Assembly (NCBI GenBank): GCA_910585745.1
Contig: CAJUFM010000081.1
Span: 1 to 12,037, forward strand
Direction: 5' to 3'
Origin: an uncultured Eubacterium sp.
GTDB taxonomy: Bacteria; Bacillota; Clostridia; Lachnospirales; Lachnospiraceae
DNA: 12,037 bases
The notes under the pieces are model-generated. The model saw nothing but the letters and a program-made list of their open reading frames with translations. It made no database searches and was not told the DNA's origin. Positions 6,478 to 12,037 of the stretch are shown in pieces; position 1 is the first letter of the stretch; every line of letters starts with the position of its first letter. The position numbers and the translations under genes are program-made.

Positions 6478-8289
6478 TGCTCCCGGCTTTTCCGTATTAT
6501 CGGGCTGGGCTGTCTTTCCCGGTGCCACTGTCTCCTGTGGTTTCCGCGTGGTTTCTGGTGTCGGCGACGGAGTAGCTGCTCCCGGCTCTTCCACTTTACC
6601 ATCCGAGGTCACGGTACCGGCGCATGACCAGCTTGAGGTAGATGATAGATTTAAATGCAAAGCCGGCCGGGCGGCGAGAATATTGGAGATGACATTGCAG
6701 CCATCCGTATCGACATATCCATAGTAATCCACGTAGGAAGCGCTACTACTATAAGTGCCCGGCGACCGGAGCCACCAATACCCGTTCCCCGCGCACTCCT
6801 CAGATGTGCTTGTCCATGCTCCCTGCCCTTTCGCAAAAGCAGTATTCAAGACCCTTCTGCTTTCCGCATAGACACCCCTGGAAGAATTAAACCCATACTG
6901 CGGATTTGTCACCTCGTCGATAGACAACAGATACACCTTGTCCGAAGTATTATTTCCTCCATCAGTTCCATAATCGGAATTGTCATCATTCACAACATTT
7001 GTAGTCTTTATTGCTGACTGTTCAGCCGCAGAAAATGCATTGTTAAGGAAGTTACTATCACTATAGTCCTTCCCGTCCTTGTTTATTTCTCCCCCATAGC
7101 CGTTTAGCCAGCTACGCATCGTACAGTTCTCCCAGGTGACACTTGTATCTGTATCTGTATCATTATACTTCTGGCAGTCCAGGTTTTTATCCGCCAGCAG
7201 AAACGCATCATCTCCATCTACTGACAGCACCCGCCACTTAATCGGCTGCTTCGCATCATTTTTATCCGCTTTTCCGTCTCCATTCGTATCCTCCTGCCAG
7301 TAATTCCCAAACCAGATACACTCCCATTCAGCCACGTCATCCGAGAGAACGGTACCAGCATATGACCAGCTGGAGGCAGATGATAGATTCAAATGCAAAG
7401 CCGGCCGGGCGGCGTCACAATCGCTGTTCACATAGTGACCATACGCATTGACGTATCCATCGTAATCCACGCGGGAAGCGTTATCACTAATATCGCCCGG
7501 CGACCGGAGCCACCAAACATCTACACTTCCAGCACTCCCCATGTCCCCTGAATTAATCTCCCCTCCACCTGCCACATAGGCTGTATTTACTGCCTGCCTT
7601 GTACTGTCACTGTCATCAGAAGAATTAAACCCATACACCGGATCCGTCACCTCGTCGATGGACAGCAGATACACCTTGTCTGATGTATCCTTTCCGCCCT
7701 CTGTACCGAACTCAGGATTGTCATGATTCACTACGTTAGTCGTCTTAACTGCTGTCTGCTCTTCTGACGAAAATGCTTGGTCCAGAAAGTTAGTGTCACT
7801 ATAGTCCCTGCCATCTTTATTCGCTTCCGCCCCGTAGCCGTTCAGCCAGCTGCGCATCGTACAGGTCTCCCAGGTGACGTCTGTATCTGTATCATTATAC
7901 TTCTGGCAGTCCAGGTTTTTATCCGCCAGCAAAAATACATCGTCGCCCTCCACCGACAGCACCCGCCACTTGATGGGGGTCTTATCATCCTTTTTGTCGG
8001 CTTTTCCGTCTCCGTTAGTGTCTTCCTGCCAGTAGTTTCCAAACCAGATACAGTCCCAGGTGGTGATGCCGTTTTCTGTGGTTGGGTTTTTCAGTTCCTT
8101 CTTCCCGGCGGATCCCGGCGCTACTTCCTGAGTGGTTTTGAGAATGCGGGGATTCCGGAGCGCAGGCTGTTCCGCCGCCCGGCTCTTTGTCACTGTTCCA
8201 AGGGGCAGAAGACCTGCCAGCAGGGCTCCTGTCAGAAGCAGGGCTGTCTGCCTCCGAAAAGAAAATTTTCTTTGTCTGTCTTTGATCAT
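6061..8289 (-). CDS. Secreted protein with two DUF6273-like domains and C-terminal Fn3; putative DGR target
   Basis: 742 residues. A signal peptide is visible (basic start, hydrophobic 15-31, likely cleavage near SRA-AEQ at 36-40). Two homologous domains follow (about 78-305 and 322-550), each with CIWFGNYWQ, an EF-hand-like DTNGDGKAD loop, PIKWRVLSV, FLLADKNLDCQKYND, MRSWLNGYG, DKVYLLSIDEV, WWLRSPG and ARPALHLNLSS. I take these for DUF6273-type domains, probably with a C-type-lectin-like fold. Next are two 33-residue Pro/Thr repeats (570-636) and a lysine-rich fibronectin-III-like domain (about 650-735). There is no LPXTG anchor or TM helix at the end; the basic C-terminus may bind wall polymers. 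Between WWLRSPG and ARPALHL both domains hold codon-patterned hypervariable blocks (see the variable-region entries). ATG 8289 has GGAGG nine bases upstream. The gene starts 35 bp after its upstream neighbour, so the two are probably co-transcribed. The ligand is unknown. Confidence 0.87.
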   Translation of the reverse strand: MIKDRQRKFSFRRQTALLLTGALLAGLLPLGTVTKSRAAEQPALRNPRILKTTQEVAPGSAGKKELKNPTTENGITTWDCIWFGNYWQEDTNGDGKADKKDDKTPIKWRVLSVEGDDVFLLADKNLDCQKYNDTDTDVTWETCTMRSWLNGYGAEANKDGRDYSDTNFLDQAFSSEEQTAVKTTNVVNHDNPEFGTEGGKDTSDKVYLLSIDEVTDPVYGFNSSDDSDSTRQAVNTAYVAGGGEINSGDMGSAGSVDVWWLRSPGDISDNASRVDYDGYVNAYGHYVNSDCDAARPALHLNLSSASSWSYAGTVLSDDVAEWECIWFGNYWQEDTNGDGKADKNDAKQPIKWRVLSVDGDDAFLLADKNLDCQKYNDTDTDTSVTWENCTMRSWLNGYGGEINKDGKDYSDSNFLNNAFSAAEQSAIKTTNVVNDDNSDYGTDGGNNTSDKVYLLSIDEVTNPQYGFNSSRGVYAESRRVLNTAFAKGQGAWTSTSEECAGNGYWWLRSPGTYSSSASYVDYYGYVDTDGCNVISNILAARPALHLNLSSTSSWSCAGTVTSDGKVEEPGAATPSPTPETTRKPQETVAPGKTAQPDNTEKPGAATPSPTPETTQKPQETVAPGKTAQPDNTEKPGASVTPVSSDPGKAAIGKVSALKLKQKKHTMTVSWKKLTGAKGYQICYSTSKKWKGKKQKLVSKNKAVIKKLKKKKTYYFRVQAYRLEGKKKVYGAWSNMKKIKIKK
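6381..6578 (-). repeat. Two 99-bp tandem repeats encoding a Pro/Thr linker
   Basis: Units 6381-6479 and 6480-6578 differ at a handful of positions, and a third unit begins at 6579 (shared about 14 bp, CTCCCGGCTCTTCC versus CTCCCGGCTTTTCC). Each encodes 33 residues including TPSPTPETT, KPQETVAPGK and TAQPDNTEKPG. The upstream gene has a single copy at the equivalent place, so copy number changes by whole in-frame units. Confidence 0.9.
6662..6780 (-). other. Putative DGR variable region, second domain of the downstream protein
   Basis: 119 bp on the - strand from the codon before TGGTGG to the end of GCCGCCCGGCCGGC (6662-6675). Variable codons fill 6676-6756 and read T Y, S S, Y, D, Y, Y, D, D, C N, I S N I L, all from codons ending in T or C, interleaved with framework codons that do not change between copies. 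The G/C 14-mer is followed by TTTGCATTTAAATC, as in the other two copies. This is the layout of a DGR variable region followed by (G/C)14 and an IMH-like site. Confidence 0.75.
7255..7290 (-). other. EF-hand-like acidic loop, second domain
   Basis: Encodes residues 334-345, DTNGDGKADKND. The acidic residues at loop positions 1, 3, 5, 9 and 12 fit a calcium-binding loop (DxNxDGxxDxxD), as seen in dockerins and thrombospondin type-3 repeats. No flanking EF helices are evident, so this is a loop-only call. It probably helps stabilise the extracellular fold. Confidence 0.5.
7400..7518 (-). other. Putative DGR variable region, first domain of the downstream protein
   Basis: 119 bp on the - strand, equal in length and register to the copies at 6662-6780 and 11635-11753. 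Variable codons occupy 7414-7494 and give D I, D N, R, D, D, Y, N A Y, H Y, N S D C D; the third base is T or C in every one but the GCG (Ala) codon. Framework codons (GGC, AGT, GCT TCC, GTG, TAC, GGA, GTC) are kept. It ends in the same 14-base G/C tract (7400-7413), followed by TTTGCATTTGAATC, one base different from the other copies. Confidence 0.75.
7987..8022 (-). other. EF-hand-like acidic loop, first domain
   Basis: Encodes residues 90-101, DTNGDGKADKKD, the same pattern and relative position as the loop in the second domain, directly after CIWFGNYWQE. Conservation in both domains argues for a structural metal site over chance acidity. Confidence 0.5.
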
Positions 8290-8324
8290 GGTATGTTTCC
8301 TCCTCTTATTCTATTTTCTAGTGG

Positions 8325-8741
8325 CTACTTCTTAATCTTGATCTTTTTCACGCTGCTCCATGCCCCATAGACTTTCTTTGTCCCCTCCAGACGGTAAGCC
8401 CGGACACGGAAGTAGTAGGTTTTTTTCTTTTTCAGCTTCTTAATGACGGCCTTATTTTTTGATACCAGCTTCTGTTTTTTGCCCTTCCACTTCTTTGAAG
8501 TACTGTAACAGATCTGGTAGCCTTTCGCTCCGGTGAGTTTTTTCCAGGAGACTGTCATGGTGTGCTTTTTCTGTTTGAGTTTCAGGGCGGATACTTTTCC
8601 AATCGCGGCTTTTCCCGGATCAGACGAAACAGGCGTCACGGATGCTCCCGGCTTTTCCGTGTTATCGGGCTGGGCTGTCTTTCCCGGCGCCACTGTCTCC
8701 TGTGGTTTCTGCGTGGTTTCTGGTGTCGGTGACGGAGTAGC
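8325..8741 (-). repeat. 417-bp direct repeat, copy 2 (Fn3 plus linker end)
   Basis: Partner of 6061-6477 at a constant offset of 2264 bp, encoding the C-terminal fibronectin-III-like domain of the upstream protein. Near identity over the inner 320 bp contrasts with the differing N-terminal parts of the two proteins. It is a substrate for recombination that could delete or fuse the two genes. Confidence 0.9.
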
Positions 8742-11700
8742 GGATGCCGATGGCTGGGGCCGGCTTCCCTGCTTCCGGAGCTGGATGCTGTTATTCCAAA
8801 GGGTATATTCATCCGCCTTCTGGGTTACTTCACAGTGAAGATAGCGATCCCCGGTCTGGATATTTACCGTTGACGATTCCCAGGCTTCTGCTAGGGAAAT
8901 AGTTTTCTTCTCTCCCGGGGCTAGTGTTCCTATATTTCCGCTCTGGAGAAGAATTCCTGTTTCATCCCCGTCTTTCACTTCCAGCTTTATTTCTTCGGCA
9001 GGGCAGTCCGAAAGATTTGTGATACAGACCGTATCCTCATCTACGGAGGTGATCTCCAGATCTGCCGCATTGGTTTCCAGTTCCAGTGTTTCCGATGTCT
9101 GATCAGCAGAAGCAAACGGCTCTCCGGCGGACACACTGGCACAGATACCGCCCTCTGCCAGTTCTTTGGGAATCCGTACCGAAAGGTGTTTTTCAAGGAC
9201 TTCTCCCGGTTTCATACAGGCGGATACGACTTCCTCGTGAAGAACATTTCCGCCAGCATCTGAAATCGTCACTTTTACCTGGGTCAATTCTGTTGTTCCC
9301 GTGTTGGCGACACTCACAGCGATATCATTGTCCCCTCCCGGAACAAAGCTGAGAATGTCATAGGCGAGGTCCGTTACCTCTGCCTGATTTCTTGACAGTT
9401 CTTCCTTTGATTTCAGCACCGTCAGTCCATAGGGACTTTCCGCTTCCAGAGAATCATCTACCGCCTGCAGCGTATAGGACAGCAGTAGTTCGCCGTCCGC
9501 CTGCTTCAACAGGCTGAAACCGCCTATATAACCTCCTTCTGCCGTAACTGCCACCGGTCTTCCTGAAACCGCTGTTTCCTTTTTATAGATCTCGCTCTTA
9601 AAATTATCCTGTTCTGTCCAGTATACCGTATCATCCAGTACCCGGTAAGAGGTGGTGCAGGCAGTTCCCAGGGAAACCGCAGATCCATTCTCCCAACGGT
9701 GCAGCATGCCATCCAGTCGGAAATACATCTGCCCGTCAAATATCTTTACACTGTCTGCCTTTCCTGTGAGGGTCTCACAGGGAGTCCCATCCAGATATAA
9801 CTTGCCCTCTTTTATGTAAGCAAACCTGACCGTTCCGTCTTCTTCCCACATACAGAACTCCTGAACCGCGCCGGTTACTGAGCAGACCTCGCTTTTTTCT
9901 TCCCCTTCCGTACCAGAGAGACTGCTTTTATAAAACACCGTATTCCCGCTGTTTAAAAGCACATCTCCCCCGCTGTTTTCCGCCCACGCTGCCGTGAGAG
10001 ACGTTCCGTCTGCCACAAAATCATATCCATATTTCCATGTCGGTTTTTCTCCAGATATCTCCCCCAGACGAACCGGTGTTCTGAAACGGCCAAGGTCGGT
10101 GTCAAAGGTTGCCACATACAGATCCATGGATTCCAGAATCTCCTTTTCAGCCATCTGCTCCGTCACCGGCTGCCGGCTGTTCTCATAAAGGACATAGGCT
10201 TCGCCTCCGTACACGCACAACTTACCTGCCGTGTCCAGATTTGTATTGGCATTTACCGGTTTTCCGCTGCTCCATGTGCCGTCTTCGTACAGACGGTACA
10301 TCAGCTTTGCCTGTCCCTTCGCCCCCTGCAGGGTGTCATCCAGATAGGTCATCAGAATCCTTCCGTCGGGAAGCTGTAGCATCTCCGGCTTGGCATTTTC
10401 GTATACGAGAGACTGTTCTGCCCCGTCCACGGCACCGGAGGCATAACGCCGGATCTCACCGACTTCCTCTCTGGTGGGGGAATCGCTCCGCTCGTACTCC
10501 ATCACAATATTCCGCTTTTCCACCTTCCCCAGCTCCGGATAGAGTTCCATCCGGGGAAGGTCAAAATCATAACCCCCGCTCAATCCTGGTATAACCGTAT
10601 CCACTTTTACAAATAATTTCCCTGTCAACCACGCACTGACACACTCCTCAAAGGACTTCCACGGAATCTGGACTTTCCCGCCGATCTCCCCTTCGAGACC
10701 GCCTTTGACATCCACAACCACCGCATCCGCTCCCAAGGCAATGCTCGGTTTGATGGTAAGTCCCAGTTCCCCCTGAACCTGGATCGTTTTCGTATTTTCG
10801 GTGGTGAGGGTGAGTTTTCCGTCAACGGAACCACCCACGCCAAACTCCGAGTACACGATCCACCAGAGGGGGGTCTTCACCTTCCCGGAAGCTTCCAGTC
10901 CTGCCATGACACCGCCCTCAACCAGCCGGACCGGTTTGTCGTTTTCATCCAGCTCCAGTTTGATATAACCGGCAGAGTTTCCGCTGACCTTAAATGCCAC
11001 CTCACCGTCGATCTTCTTTAATTTGCCCCGGAGTTTTGAAAAACGGTTCCAGAGTTTTGTCGTATCTACCTTCCCGCCACAGGCTTTCACCAAGGATTTG
11101 ACTTCCTGATAGGATTCCCTCCAGTAAGCATCATCGGGGTCAGCTTTTACGGATGCATCCCCGCCTCCTTCCAATCCCAAGAGTACTTCCGCGGTATGGT
11201 TTTTATGGTCGATGTTGATCTGTGTGTTGTTGAACACTGGAAGGGACATTCCGATTTTGGTCTGAAACAGATTGAAGCGGTTTCCCGCAATGTTTAGCTC
11301 CGGTCCTTTTAATTCCGCACTTCCCAGATCATCCAAGTTCGGAAGAGCAGCGGTGATGTTTTCTGCCGCCTGAGCCTCCGGTGATCTGGGTGTGGCTGTG
11401 GGCTCAGGGCGCCATGTAAAAAGCGGTTCGTCTGTCTGTGACGGCTCTACTGTAGCCTCCGGTGATCTGGGTGTGGCGGTAGGATCCGGACGCCAGGTAA
11501 AAAGCGGTTCCTCTGTCTGAACCGGCTCTACTGTAGCCCCCGGCGTCGGGGGCACTGTCCCGGTCTCTCCCCCTTCCGAGGTTACGGTACCAGCGTATGA
11601 CCAGCTTGAGGCAGATGATAGATTTAAATGCAAAGCCGGCCGGGCGGCATTATCATAATCGTTGACACTGCCGCCATTCGTATAGACACCTCCACTGTAA

Positions 11701-12037
11701 AGCACGACGGAAGCGTTAAAACTATTGCTGCCCGGGGACCGGAGCCACCAAGACCCGTTCCCCGCGTACTCCTCAGATGTGCTTGTCCATGCTCCCTGCC
11801 CTTTCGCAAAAGCGGTGTTCAAAGCTCTTCTGCTTTCCGCATAGTTACTCCGGGAGGAATTAAACCCATACTCTGGATTCGTCACCTCATCAATGGACAG
11901 CAGATACACCTTGTCTGATGTATCCTTTCCGCCTTCCGTGCCATAACTAGGATTGTCATTATTTACTATATTTGTAGTCTTGATTGCTGACTGTTCAGCC
12001 GCAGAAAATGCATTGTTAAGGAAGTTACTATCACTAT
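8325..12037 (-). CDS. Large multi-domain surface protein, N-terminus beyond the window; putative DGR target
   Basis: The frame is open to the right edge, so 1236 C-terminal residues are seen; the start, signal peptide and probably a further domain lie outside. Order from the N-terminal side: most of a DUF6273-like domain (12037 to about 11590) with FLNNAFSAAEQSAIKTTN, VYLLSIDEVTNPEYGFNS, NGSWWLRSPG, ARPALHLNLSS; two 27-residue Pro repeats; a beta-rich region I do not recognise (about 11370-10500); a series of sheet-forming repeats resembling a beta-propeller (about 10420-9440, for example MLQLPDGRILMTYLDD and MYFRLDGMLHRWENGS); two CARDB-like Ig domains (about 9370-9090 and 9070-8870, with ISVANTG-like core AVSVANTGTTELTQVKVTI); a Pro/Thr linker; and the same fibronectin-III-like domain as the downstream gene. 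No LPXTG or C-terminal TM helix. It is likely the first visible gene of a two-gene operon. Function is inferred only as a large extracellular binding protein. Confidence 0.87.
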   Translation of the reverse strand, partial: SDSNFLNNAFSAAEQSAIKTTNIVNNDNPSYGTEGGKDTSDKVYLLSIDEVTNPEYGFNSSRSNYAESRRALNTAFAKGQGAWTSTSEEYAGNGSWWLRSPGSNSFNASVVLYSGGVYTNGGSVNDYDNAARPALHLNLSSASSWSYAGTVTSEGGETGTVPPTPGATVEPVQTEEPLFTWRPDPTATPRSPEATVEPSQTDEPLFTWRPEPTATPRSPEAQAAENITAALPNLDDLGSAELKGPELNIAGNRFNLFQTKIGMSLPVFNNTQINIDHKNHTAEVLLGLEGGGDASVKADPDDAYWRESYQEVKSLVKACGGKVDTTKLWNRFSKLRGKLKKIDGEVAFKVSGNSAGYIKLELDENDKPVRLVEGGVMAGLEASGKVKTPLWWIVYSEFGVGGSVDGKLTLTTENTKTIQVQGELGLTIKPSIALGADAVVVDVKGGLEGEIGGKVQIPWKSFEECVSAWLTGKLFVKVDTVIPGLSGGYDFDLPRMELYPELGKVEKRNIVMEYERSDSPTREEVGEIRRYASGAVDGAEQSLVYENAKPEMLQLPDGRILMTYLDDTLQGAKGQAKLMYRLYEDGTWSSGKPVNANTNLDTAGKLCVYGGEAYVLYENSRQPVTEQMAEKEILESMDLYVATFDTDLGRFRTPVRLGEISGEKPTWKYGYDFVADGTSLTAAWAENSGGDVLLNSGNTVFYKSSLSGTEGEEKSEVCSVTGAVQEFCMWEEDGTVRFAYIKEGKLYLDGTPCETLTGKADSVKIFDGQMYFRLDGMLHRWENGSAVSLGTACTTSYRVLDDTVYWTEQDNFKSEIYKKETAVSGRPVAVTAEGGYIGGFSLLKQADGELLLSYTLQAVDDSLEAESPYGLTVLKSKEELSRNQAEVTDLAYDILSFVPGGDNDIAVSVANTGTTELTQVKVTISDAGGNVLHEEVVSACMKPGEVLEKHLSVRIPKELAEGGICASVSAGEPFASADQTSETLELETNAADLEITSVDEDTVCITNLSDCPAEEIKLEVKDGDETGILLQSGNIGTLAPGEKKTISLAEAWESSTVNIQTGDRYLHCEVTQKADEYTLWNNSIQLRKQGSRPQPSASATPSPTPETTQKPQETVAPGKTAQPDNTEKPGASVTPVSSDPGKAAIGKVSALKLKQKKHTMTVSWKKLTGAKGYQICYSTSKKWKGKKQKLVSKNKAVIKKLKKKKTYYFRVRAYRLEGTKKVYGAWSSVKKIKIKK
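11374..11535 (-). repeat. Two 81-bp tandem repeats encoding a Pro-rich linker
   Basis: Units 11374-11454 and 11455-11535. Each encodes 27 residues with ATVEP, EPLFTWRP and PTATPRSPE; the differences are mostly conservative (E/D, V/S). They join the DUF6273-like domain to the following beta-rich region and are unrelated in sequence to the 99-bp linker repeats of the downstream gene. Confidence 0.9.
11635..11753 (-). other. Putative DGR variable region, upstream surface protein
   Basis: 119 bp on the - strand in the same register as the two copies in the downstream gene. Variable codons (11649-11729) read S N, F N, V, L, S, G, Y T N, G S, N D Y D N, again with T or C in the third position except ACG (Thr). 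Framework codons agree with the copy at 6662-6780 apart from one third-base change (TCC for TCG). The G/C 14-mer is 11635-11648, followed by TTTGCATTTAAATC. Several positions are still AAT or AAC, the expected unmutated template codons. Confidence 0.75.

Noticed and set aside
6381..6578. Tandem repeats as a CRISPR array
   Set aside because: Units are contiguous 99-bp in-frame coding repeats without spacers; the same holds for the 81-bp units at 11374-11535.
7414..7494. Ordinary positive selection as the sole cause of variability
   Set aside because: Diversifying selection would not confine changes to codons ending in T/C while leaving intermixed codons untouched down to silent sites. It is still kept as a contributing factor.
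7255..8022. Acidic DTNGDGKAD loops as dockerin modules (cellulosome)
   Set aside because: A dockerin needs two such loops in a segment of about 60-70 residues with linking helices; here each domain has one loop embedded in a different fold.
7777..8370. 197-codon open frame on the + strand antisense to the surface-protein start
   Set aside because: Covers the N-terminal part of a well-supported - strand gene; the product is low-complexity and family-less.
10109..10594. 161-codon open frame on the + strand
   Set aside because: Antisense to the large surface protein, with no ribosome-binding site noted and Arg/Pro/Ser-rich composition typical of a shadow frame.

Overview
The window looks like a chromosomal segment of a gut-type clostridial Firmicute, most likely a Lachnospiraceae relative. 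The reasons are strong GGAGG ribosome-binding sites, intrinsic hairpin-plus-T terminators, moderate G+C, and secreted proteins with Ser/Thr/Pro linkers ending in a very lysine-rich fibronectin-III-like domain. The assignment is by pattern only; no database was searched.

Left part (1-4720), housekeeping transport and salvage. A + strand terminator at 55-106 closes a gene that lies off the left edge. A CPA2-type cation/proton antiporter (105-1313, -) and a PutP-type sodium/proline symporter (1480-3033, -) follow, each with its own transcription signals. Pyrimidine-nucleoside phosphorylase (3392-4696, +) diverges from putP. The two start from what look like overlapping promoters, and the phosphorylase leader is almost entirely two consecutive stem-loops.

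Middle (4846-6022): an Rpn/PD-(D/E)XK family protein on the - strand, with its own promoter, a palindrome in the promoter spacer, and a long terminator hairpin separating it from the next unit.

Right part (6061-12037): two adjacent - strand genes for large secreted, multi-domain surface proteins, 35 bp apart and probably one operon. The upstream gene (8325-12037) runs off the right edge. Both carry domains of a DUF6273-like, C-type-lectin-like type (two in the downstream protein, one visible in the upstream one), Pro-rich repeats, and an almost identical C-terminal fibronectin-III-like domain shared at DNA level.

The most notable signal is in these domains. Three blocks of exactly 119 bp (6662-6780, 7400-7518, 11635-11753) have nearly invariant framework codons. 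The first two positions of about 18 interspersed codons are scrambled, while the third base stays T or C in all but one of them. Each block ends in the same all-G/C 14-mer (GCCGCCCGGCCGGC) followed by a conserved T/A-rich stretch. This is the signature of variable regions of a diversity-generating retroelement (DGR): mutated AAY codons, then a (G/C)14 element and an IMH-like site. The template repeat, reverse transcriptase and accessory protein are not in this window, so they would act from outside it. The two surface proteins are therefore best read as diversified ligand-binding display proteins with at least three variable cassettes.
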